A stretch of 64,000 nucleotides of DNA from Actinomycetes bacterium. Lineage in GTDB: Bacteria > Actinomycetota > Acidimicrobiia > Acidimicrobiales > RAAP-2. Shown piece by piece: positions 50,087-56,798 of this stretch. The notes beneath the pieces are model-generated. The model ran no database searches, had not been told where the DNA came from, and was given only the letters and a program-made list of their open reading frames with translations. The DNA lies in assembly GCA_021779855.1 (NCBI GenBank), contig JAJXZW010000001.1:62001-126000 (forward strand). The letters run 5' to 3'. Numbering within the stretch: position 1 is the stretch's first letter; every line of letters begins with the position of its first letter. Both the position numbers and the translations under genes were made by a program.

Positions 50087-51231
50087 GGCCGGGCGCCTCG
50101 GGTCGGGAGGACGAGGGCCTGTCCGAGGAGCGACGGCAGGCACAGGACCCCCAGGACGATCTCGAAGCCGGCCAGGTGCCACAGGTGGGCGGTCATGAGG
50201 ATCTGGGCGCCGAGCATGATCACGGTCAGGCTCATGGCGAGGGAGAGGCCTACCTCGAGGGCGACGCTGCGCAGGCGGAGCCAGCCCACGATGGCCCACC
50301 CGGGCGCCGCGAGTCCGAAGACCAGTCCTACGGCGAAGCGCAGTGCGTCGTGCAGCGCGAGGAGCGTGAGCGCGAGCGCCGCGAGATCGAAGGCGACGAG
50401 CGCGAGGGAGGCGGCGCGCCGCCCCCGGACGCGTCGGTCGGCGACGGGGGTCGCGGGGACGGCGACGGGGAGCGGGCGCTCGTCCTGCGGTCGACGGACG
50501 GGCGTCGTCGCCTCGAGGACCTCGAGGGCGGTGAGCAGCGTCGCGGGGGGCTCCTCGAGGGCGGGGGGCCGGCCGACGAAGTCGTCGGGGACCTCGAACT
50601 CCTCGAGCAGCGACGCGCGAGCGGGCTCGGGGGGCTCCACCCCCTCGCCCCGCTCCTCGACGAGGAAGTCGACGAGCTCGACCCAGGCATCCTCCGGCGC
50701 CGTGACCTCGACGTCGCCCCCGTCGGGGGCCAGGGTCTCGCTCCGGTCGGCGGGGGCAACCTCGTCGAGACGGGTCCGTTCGTCGAGGTCCCCGGTCCGG
50801 GCGGGCCACGTCTCGGCGTCGTGCGGGGCGATCTCCTCGTGAAGGAGGTCGGCCGCGACGATGCCCACGACGTCCTCGACGACGACCTCGCTCGGGCTGA
50901 GGTCGCCGATGGTGCCGGCCACCGCCGCGGCGCAGCGCTCGACGACCAGGCGGCGATCGGCGTCGGGGATGACCGGGGGGTCGCAGTGCAGGCCCGGGCG
51001 ACTGCTCAGGCGCGCCGCCATGAAGGGGGAGATCGGGCGGGCGTCGAGACGGAAGACCTGGGGTCCTCCGGGGCCCTCGAGGACGATGACGGCGTCGCGT
51101 AGGCGGTGGCGCAGGGCCAGGCGGGCGAGCGCCTCGTAGACGTAGGCGATGCCGGCCCGGCTGGCGGCGAGCTCGTCGAGCTCGTCGGCGAAGGTCGTCG
51201 CCGGGGGAACGGGGGTGCGGTCGGAGCTCAT
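50083..51231 (-). CDS. hypothetical protein with C-terminal membrane domain
   Basis: A 382-residue protein of unknown function. The first 120 residues form a possible globular domain (FADELDELAASRAGIAYVYE, then FRLDARPISPFMAARL), residues 120-260 are an acidic Glu/Asp/Pro-rich linker, and the last 120 contain about four transmembrane helices (GLVFGLAAPGWAIVGWLRLR), faintly like DUF1616. It starts on an ATGA overlap with a 26-codon ORF and ends on a GTGA overlap with the 72-residue gene. Confidence 0.65.
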   Translation of the reverse strand: MSSDRTPVPPATTFADELDELAASRAGIAYVYEALARLALRHRLRDAVIVLEGPGGPQVFRLDARPISPFMAARLSSRPGLHCDPPVIPDADRRLVVERCAAAVAGTIGDLSPSEVVVEDVVGIVAADLLHEEIAPHDAETWPARTGDLDERTRLDEVAPADRSETLAPDGGDVEVTAPEDAWVELVDFLVEERGEGVEPPEPARASLLEEFEVPDDFVGRPPALEEPPATLLTALEVLEATTPVRRPQDERPLPVAVPATPVADRRVRGRRAASLALVAFDLAALALTLLALHDALRFAVGLVFGLAAPGWAIVGWLRLRSVALEVGLSLAMSLTVIMLGAQILMTAHLWHLAGFEIVLGVLCLPSLLGQALVLPTRGARP

Positions 51232-51308
51232 GGGTGCGGGTGTGCTCGGTCTCGGGCGGTCCCCACGGGCACGACCCGACGCTCGGAGGCGCCCGCCGGG
51301 GTGTCCAT
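51228..51308 (-). CDS. 26-codon ORF coupled to the 382-residue membrane protein
   Basis: ATG with GAGGGG eight bases upstream opens a 26-residue ORF (MDTPAGASERR at the start, AHPHP at the end) whose TGA overlaps the next ATG as ATGA. The product looks unstructured. It may be a small translated leader that couples ribosomes into the downstream gene rather than a functional protein. Confidence 0.4.
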   Translation of the reverse strand: MDTPAGASERRVVPVGTARDRAHPHP

Positions 51309-51457
51309 GCTACCCCTCGGGATCGAGATACCTGATGGCGGGGTAGATGCCCAGAGGGGGGCGACAGGGCTCGTCCCCGGCGCGCGCACCGCGGGAGCCG
51401 GATCCGGCGGGTCGATGCGCTGGGGTAGGGCGCGCCTCGCCGACCCGAGGCCCTCGA

Positions 51458-52594
51458 TCATCGTCGCAAGAAGGCCGGCAGGGCCGTTCGGGCGCTCGTC
51501 GCCGGGGCCGCCCGGAGGAGTCGTAGGGCCAGGCCGTCCCACGCCTCGGGGGCGGGGAAGCGCAGGGTGGAGAGGCGGAGCGCGTGGTTGAAGGCGACGT
51601 GGACCGAGGCCGGACGGCCCAGGTCCGCGACGAGGCCGCCGACGTAGCCGCGGCTGATCGACGGGACTCCGGTGGAGATCATCGCGACGGTGGCGATCCC
51701 GTGCTCCATCGCGGTGTCGAGGGTCCGTGAGGTGTCCGAGGGCTCGGCCACGCCCGCGGCCGAGGATGAGGCGACGACGTCGTCGAGGTCGCGCGAGGAC
51801 ATCTCCTCGTCGATCAGCACCACGCGCTCGGCGTGGAAGCTGGCGGCGACCATGTCGTCGACGACGGAGTCGCGGTGGCGCATGACGACGCGCAGCCCGT
51901 AGTCGTCGACCCACGCCTCGGGAACGGCGTCGAAGGCCGCGAGCACCGTGGCCAGGGCGGCCACGTTGTCGCGCGGCAAGAAGGCGGTGATGCCACGATC
52001 GGGACCGGTGTCGGAGCGGCCGGCGAGGGTGAGGGCGTGGTCGACCTCGATGTGGGGTCCACGGGCCCCGAAGTAGGAGCGCAACGTGGTCGCGTCCTCG
52101 GGGCGGCCGACCATGATGCGATCGGCGAGACCGAAGTAGGCGCAGGTCGCGACGAGCTCGGCCGAGCGCAGACCCGGGAGGCCCGCGCAGAGGACGGTCG
52201 TGGGCACCTGCGCCCGGTGGGCCGCGTGGAGCGCCTCGTCGATCCACGCGCTGTCCAGGCCGGGCCAGGCGTAGGCGATGAGCGCGTCGGCGTCCTCGCT
52301 GATCCACGCGTGGAGGGCGCGCGCCCGCTCCCGGCGCCCGTGGGGGGACCGCAGCGTCACGACGTGGTCCTGGGAGTCGTCGCGCTGGACGGAGGCGAGA
52401 GACGGGGCGCGGTGCAGCCCGGCGATCTCCTTCTCGGCGACGTCGACCTCGACGCGGGTGACGTCAACTCGACGCGCGAGCGAGCGGACGACCTCGGTCA
52501 CGACGATCCCAGGGATGGTCGTCGCGAGGCCGGGCCCGGCGACGATCACGTGCGGGCGGGTCCTGGTGAGCCGGTTCGCGAGGTCAGCGCACAT
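51458..52594 (-). CDS. putative GT-B-type glycosyltransferase
   Basis: A 378-residue protein. The N-terminal half starts with HVIVAGPGLATTIPGIVVTEVV, a nucleotide-sugar-transferase-like first strand and helix; the middle has LCAGLPGLRSAELVAT and a donor-domain-like strand GITAFLPRDNVAAL; the C-terminal part has the alternation VVLIDEEMSSRDLDDVVASS, and GIATVAMISTGVPSI in the place of the GT-B acidic motif. The family is not certain. It overlaps the preceding glycosyltransferase gene by 11 bases, so it belongs to the same operon. Confidence 0.5.
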   Translation of the reverse strand: MCADLANRLTRTRPHVIVAGPGLATTIPGIVVTEVVRSLARRVDVTRVEVDVAEKEIAGLHRAPSLASVQRDDSQDHVVTLRSPHGRRERARALHAWISEDADALIAYAWPGLDSAWIDEALHAAHRAQVPTTVLCAGLPGLRSAELVATCAYFGLADRIMVGRPEDATTLRSYFGARGPHIEVDHALTLAGRSDTGPDRGITAFLPRDNVAALATVLAAFDAVPEAWVDDYGLRVVMRHRDSVVDDMVAASFHAERVVLIDEEMSSRDLDDVVASSSAAGVAEPSDTSRTLDTAMEHGIATVAMISTGVPSISRGYVGGLVADLGRPASVHVAFNHALRLSTLRFPAPEAWDGLALRLLRAAPATSARTALPAFLRR

Positions 52595-53372
52595 CGGGCC
52601 TCCGATACGTCCGGAATCGCTCCCGCACGATCGTGCGGAAGATCCGCATGCCGTCGCGCAGCGCGTGCAGCCGGCTCGTGCCGTGGATGCGACGGGTCTC
52701 GAAGCACGGCACCTCTGCGATCGCCATCCGGGAGCGGCGGGCCCGGATGCCTACCAGGGTCTCGACCTCGAAGCCGTCGGAGTCGATGTTCAGCCACGCG
52801 AGCCGGTCCGCACGCACCGCGAAGTAGCCGTAGGTGGCGTCGGTGTAACGGGCACCGAAGAGGACGCGGAGGAGGAAGCAGATACCGGCGTCGCCGAAGC
52901 GTCGGAAGGGGGTGATGTCGGCCGAGCCGGCGCCTTCGGCGAACCGGCTTCCCTTGGCGTAGTCGGCCCCGGCGGCGATCGCGTCGCGGAACGCGCCGAT
53001 CATGGCGCCGTCCATCGATCCGTCGGCGTCGATCGCGACGAGGACGTCGCCCTTGGCGGCCTCGAGCCCGGCCCGCAGCGCCGCCCCCTTGCCGGGCCGC
53101 GACTCGTGCACGACCCGTACGGCGGGCCAGAGGGTCCGGGCGATCCGCTCGGTGTCGTCCTGGGAACGACCGTCGACCAGGATGACCTCGTCCACCCAGC
53201 CCGGAATCGTGTTGAGGACGTAGGGCAGGTTGCCGGCCTCGTCGAGGGTCGGGATGACGACGGACACGGTGAGTGGCACGCCGTCGGCGTGGCGCGGGGG
53301 CCTAGGCGAGGTGTCGTCGGCCAAGGACCTTGGGTTGACGATCACTTCTCCGCCCTCTTCTGGCCCTTGCAT
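52584..53372 (-). CDS. family 2 glycosyltransferase, dolichol-phosphate-mannose-synthase-like
   Basis: A 262-residue GT2 enzyme. VSVVIPTLDEAGNLPYVL opens the catalytic domain, EVILVDGRSQDDT is the nucleotide-binding acidic motif, and AIDADGSMDGAMIG holds the DxD. RFGDAGICFLLRVLFG and DATYGYFAVRAD are typical of polyprenyl-phosphate glycosyltransferases. No C-terminal membrane helix is present. The ATG at 53372 is chosen because it overlaps the TGA of a well-initiated 40-codon ORF (TGATG); a GTG at 53345 preceded by GGGCGGAGAA is an alternative. Confidence 0.87.
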   Translation of the reverse strand: MQGPEEGGEVIVNPRSLADDTSPRPPRHADGVPLTVSVVIPTLDEAGNLPYVLNTIPGWVDEVILVDGRSQDDTERIARTLWPAVRVVHESRPGKGAALRAGLEAAKGDVLVAIDADGSMDGAMIGAFRDAIAAGADYAKGSRFAEGAGSADITPFRRFGDAGICFLLRVLFGARYTDATYGYFAVRADRLAWLNIDSDGFEVETLVGIRARRSRMAIAEVPCFETRRIHGTSRLHALRDGMRIFRTIVRERFRTYRRPDVR

Positions 53373-53494
53373 CACAAAGCCTCGCAGAGGCTAGGGACGA
53401 AGTCAACGGCGTGTGTCGTCACGAACGGCGATGACATCGATGTCATTCGCGTGTTCTCGTGCGTCGTGCGCTGCGCTTGCTGTGTTTCGGTCAT
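53372..53494 (-). CDS. 40-residue small protein upstream of a glycosyltransferase
   Basis: An ATG preceded by AGGGAGGG (six-base spacer) opens a 40-residue Thr/Ser-rich peptide (MTETQQAQRTTHENTR, then MTSMSSPFVTTHAV, ending DFVPSLCEAL). The TGA is fused to the ATG of the next gene. The strong ribosome binding site and the stop/start coupling support translation. I do not recognise it; it could be a regulatory leader peptide or a small precursor peptide. Confidence 0.55.
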   Translation of the reverse strand: MTETQQAQRTTHENTRMTSMSSPFVTTHAVDFVPSLCEAL

Positions 53495-53565
53495 CGACAC
53501 CCTCCCTTGCTCGGGTTCGAAGAGGTGACTTCGGTCATCGGGACTTACGCCCCGTCCACGCGTTC

Positions 53566-54735
53566 TCAGGCGTTGGGGGAGTACTCGGCCACCCAGTCGA
53601 TCTGCATCGACTGCGGCGCGCTCGGACAGGCCCAGCCCGAGCTGCACCAGGTCTGCTGCTGGAGGTCGAGCGTCATCGGGATGCTCGGGATGGTGGAAGG
53701 GTCGGTGACACGGCCCCACACGCGCCCGTCGACGGTGTACGTGATCGAGGTGGGCGTCCAGATGACCCCCCAGGTGTGCCACTGGGTCAGGTCGATCGAC
53801 ACGTGGGACTGGACCTGGCTCCGTGCGCCACCCGAGAAGGCCCAGAGGTCGGTGGCGGTCGAGGTCGCCGAGGAGCCGTTGGACTCGTTGAAGTCGATCT
53901 CGGGGGGCCAGGTGTTGGTGGCCGGCCACAGGAGGGCGACCTCCGTGGGGCCGGCGCCGGTGACCCGGCTGCGGACGAAGAACGCGCCGTAGGTGTGCGG
54001 GAGACCGCACTGGCACAGGCCACCCGTCACCCACTCGTTGTTGTAGGCGGGGTCCTGGTACGTGTTGAGCGAGAGCAGGCCGTTCGAGACGCTCACGTGC
54101 GCCGAGCCGAACTGGCCGCCGGGGTCACCGCCCGGCGTGCCGCTGTAGGCGTACCAGCCCGAGGGCAGCGACGAGCCGGTGAAGTCCGAGACGTAGGACT
54201 GCGTGTAGCCGGCGAGCGCGCTGGCGCTCGGCGGGGCGTACCCCGAGGGCTCACTGGCGTCGAGCACGCCCACGGGGATCGCACTCGCGGCGGTCGTCGT
54301 GGTAGTGGGCGCGGCCGTCGTGGTCGTGGTCGTGGTCGGCGGTGCGGAGGTCGTCGTCGGTCCGTCGGCCGCCGGGTGCGACACCGGGCTCCCGTGGGCG
54401 GAGGTGGTCGTGGACGGGGCGGAGGGCGCGTGGGCTCTCGTCGACGCCGCAGCCGTCGTCGGCCCGCCGGAGAGGTCGGACGGGGGGGTGCCCGGGGGCA
54501 TCGCCGTGGTGACGGGCCGGTGGTCGCGGAGGGACGCGACGGTGACCCGGGGACTGACCGACTCGACCGAGTGGGCGGTTGTCGGTCCGCCGACCACGAG
54601 GGACGAGGGTGAGGCCGACGCGTCGATGTTGATCATGGCCACCAAGACGGCGCTCGACGCCACGAGCGTCGCCAGTTTGGTCACCCGGTGGGAGGTCCGG
54701 CCTCGGAGGAACTTCGCGTACGTGCCCTTGCTCAT
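53566..54735 (-). CDS. secreted GH16-type protein D with Thr-rich linker
   Basis: A 389-residue paralogue. The N-terminus has a signal segment (LATLVASSAVLVAMINIDASA) after a basic start, followed by about 100 residues of Pro/Ser/Thr-rich sequence containing TTTTTTTAAPTTTTTAA, a likely wall-spanning and possibly glycosylated linker. The GH16 domain begins IPVGVLDASEPSGYAPPSA and carries LCQCG, the catalytic PEIDFNE and WCSSGWACP. On the coding strand a possible -35 TTGGGG and -10 TTATGT, 17 bases apart, lie just upstream. It heads the operon with the 40-residue ORF and two glycosyltransferases. Confidence 0.86.
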   Translation of the reverse strand: MSKGTYAKFLRGRTSHRVTKLATLVASSAVLVAMINIDASASPSSLVVGGPTTAHSVESVSPRVTVASLRDHRPVTTAMPPGTPPSDLSGGPTTAAASTRAHAPSAPSTTTSAHGSPVSHPAADGPTTTSAPPTTTTTTTAAPTTTTTAASAIPVGVLDASEPSGYAPPSASALAGYTQSYVSDFTGSSLPSGWYAYSGTPGGDPGGQFGSAHVSVSNGLLSLNTYQDPAYNNEWVTGGLCQCGLPHTYGAFFVRSRVTGAGPTEVALLWPATNTWPPEIDFNESNGSSATSTATDLWAFSGGARSQVQSHVSIDLTQWHTWGVIWTPTSITYTVDGRVWGRVTDPSTIPSIPMTLDLQQQTWCSSGWACPSAPQSMQIDWVAEYSPNA

Positions 54736-54872
54736 GCCGACACGTTCTCGGGCTCACATAAAGCACCCGCCTACCGATCCCCAACGGACGGCCAACTCTG
54801 GTGGGTCCCGCCGTCACCAGGGCGGAGGCGAAAAAAACTCTGGGACAACGGTGGGTCGAGGAGCTCCGGTTC
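54736..54872. other. galE/GH16-D intergenic region with an A/T tract
   Basis: No gene. A run of seven A on the plus strand (T on the coding strand of both flanking genes) lies at 54831-54837, and downstream of it a six-bp inverted repeat (CTGGTG/CACCAG). It could combine the galE terminator and the GH16-D promoter, but no convincing stem directly precedes the T run. Confidence 0.35.
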
Positions 54873-55829
54873 TCAGGCGACGTTCCGGCGGGCCTCGAAG
54901 GCGTCGGCGACGATGCCCTCGAGTGACGCGTGCTCGATCGTCCATCCGAGCATCGCGCGAGCGCGGTCGTTCGACGCGACGGCCTCGGCCGGATCCCCGG
55001 AGCGACGGGGCGCGACCCGCACGGCGAAGTCGACCCCGGTGACGGCGCGCACCGCGTCGATGACCTCGCGGTTGGAGTGGCCCACCCCGGACCCCAGGTT
55101 GAGGACGAGCTCTCGGTGGTCTGCCAGCGCCGCGATGGCCAACGAGTGCGCTCGGGCGAGGTCGGACACGTGGACGTAGTCACGCACGCACGTGCCGTCG
55201 TGGGTGGGGTAGTCGTCACCGTAGAGGTCCAGCCCGTCGCGTCGCCCCAGCGCGGCGTCGAGGGCCAGGGGGATCAGGTGGATTTCGGGTGCGTGGCGCT
55301 CCGGGTGGGCGGGCGTGGCCCCGGCGGCGTTGAAGTACCGTAACGACGCGGCGCGCAGCCGGCCCCGGTCGCACAGCCAGTGCAAGGCCCGCTCGATGGC
55401 GAGCTTCGACTCGCCGTAGGGACTCTCGGGGCTGACGGGCTGGTCCTCGTCGATGGGCATGGCCACCTGGTTCCCGTAGACGGCGGCGGAGGACGAGAAG
55501 ACCACCCGGGGGCAGCCGCCCTCGACGAGGGCCCGCAGGAGCTGGAGGGTCTGGGCGACGTTGACGTCGAAGAACACCTCGGGGCGCTCCATCGAGATCG
55601 CCGGCTCGATGCGACCGGCGAAGTGGACGCAGGCGTCGAAGGGCCCGAGGCCCTCGACGAGTGTCGCGTCGCCGCAGCGGCCCTCCACGAAGTGCGCGCG
55701 TGGGGGGACGTTGGCGCGCGCCCCCGAGCTGAGGTCGTCGAGGGCGACGACGTCGTGCCCCTCGTCGAGGAGGAGTTCGGCCGTTGTCGAGCCGATGAAC
55801 CCTGCGGCCCCGGTGACCAGGACCCTCAC
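54873..55829 (-). CDS. galE: UDP-glucose 4-epimerase
   Basis: A 318-residue extended SDR. VLVTGAAGFIGSTTAELLL is the NAD motif, SSSAAVYG supplies the catalytic serine, YGESKLAIE the Tyr and Lys, and LRYFNAAGA and CVRDYVHVSDLARAH are GalE signatures. It interconverts UDP-glucose and UDP-galactose, giving galactose donors for the neighbouring glycosyltransferases. It is read in the same direction as the GH16-D operon. Confidence 0.93.
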   Translation of the reverse strand: MRVLVTGAAGFIGSTTAELLLDEGHDVVALDDLSSGARANVPPRAHFVEGRCGDATLVEGLGPFDACVHFAGRIEPAISMERPEVFFDVNVAQTLQLLRALVEGGCPRVVFSSSAAVYGNQVAMPIDEDQPVSPESPYGESKLAIERALHWLCDRGRLRAASLRYFNAAGATPAHPERHAPEIHLIPLALDAALGRRDGLDLYGDDYPTHDGTCVRDYVHVSDLARAHSLAIAALADHRELVLNLGSGVGHSNREVIDAVRAVTGVDFAVRVAPRRSGDPAEAVASNDRARAMLGWTIEHASLEGIVADAFEARRNVA

Positions 55830-55996
55830 GAGCCCGCCCCCTTGCGTGGGTGGTGACCCGTCACGCGAGGCACCCTAACACCGCGGGATGGGCGCGTTCT
55901 CGGCCCCGGCGGGGCGTGTGGGGACGGTGGGGACCCGTTGGGGGACGACTGGTAGCGTCACCAACGTCGTTGAGGCGCCGACGGGATAGGAGACGC

Positions 55997-56794
55997 ATGT
56001 CGGGATCGAGCGACGCCCACCCGTTCACCGTCGACGCGGTGCGTCGCGCCCTGGAGGGCAACGAGCTCCTCCTCGTCTACCAGCCGATCTTCGATCTCCA
56101 GTCGAGTGCCTTCGTCGGGGTCGAGGCCCTGATCCGGTGGCGCCACCCCGAGCTCGGTCTGCTCGCGCCCGAGTCCTTCATCGACCTCCTGGAGGAGAGC
56201 GACCTCGTGGGCCCGGTCGCCCGGTGGACGATCGAGACGGCCTGCGCGCAGGGGGCGACCTGGCACGACGCCGGCTATCGGTTCCGGGTCTCGGTGAACG
56301 TCTCGGCCCGCCAGTGGGCGCTCGACAGCCTGGTCGCCGACGTGCGCGAGGCGCTCGCCCTGAGCCGCTTCGAGCCCTCTCTGCTCGTGCTCGAGCTCTC
56401 CCGGGAGACCGTGCACGACGACGCCGCCGCGGCGGAGCGACTCGGGGCCCTGGCCGCGCTCGGGGTGCACCGGGCGGTCGACGACTTCGTGCCCGGCCCC
56501 GGGGCGCTCGAGACCCTGGCGGCGCTGGGGGTGGACGTGGTGAAGATCGACCGGGTCTTCGTCGCCGAGAGCGCGGCCTCCGACGAGGCCGTCGTCGTCG
56601 CCCTGGTCGCCGAGGCCGAGGCCCGTGGCATCCAGGTGATCGCCGCGGGGATCGAGGACGCCGCCCAGCGCGAGCACCTGGCGAGCGAGCGGATCGCCTC
56701 CGGCCAGGGCTACCACCTGTCTCGTCCCTACGAGGCCGAGGAGATCGACCGGCTCCTCGAGGACTTCTCGATCTTCTCGGGAAAGCCCCTGTAG
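55997..56794 (+). CDS. stand-alone EAL-domain protein, probably catalytically impaired
   Basis: A 265-residue EAL protein with no other domain. FVGVEALIRWRHPELGLLAPESF keeps the EAL signature (shown as VEALIRW) and VSVNVSARQW and VKIDRVFV are present. However the LE(I/L)TE motif reads LELSRET, and the AEG motif reads AAGIED, so at least two glutamates that bind the catalytic metals are missing. It may bind c-di-GMP without cleaving it. TAGGAGA lies before the ATG. It ends four bases before the hybrid kinase, so the two are co-expressed. Confidence 0.82.
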   Translation: MSGSSDAHPFTVDAVRRALEGNELLLVYQPIFDLQSSAFVGVEALIRWRHPELGLLAPESFIDLLEESDLVGPVARWTIETACAQGATWHDAGYRFRVSVNVSARQWALDSLVADVREALALSRFEPSLLVLELSRETVHDDAAAAERLGALAALGVHRAVDDFVPGPGALETLAALGVDVVKIDRVFVAESAASDEAVVVALVAEAEARGIQVIAAGIEDAAQREHLASERIASGQGYHLSRPYEAEEIDRLLEDFSIFSGKPL

Positions 56795-56798
56795 GGTC

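Noticed and set aside
53505-53530. tRNA-like T-loop sequence GGGTTCGAAG
   Set aside because: No matching T stem, anticodon arm or acceptor stem could be built around it.
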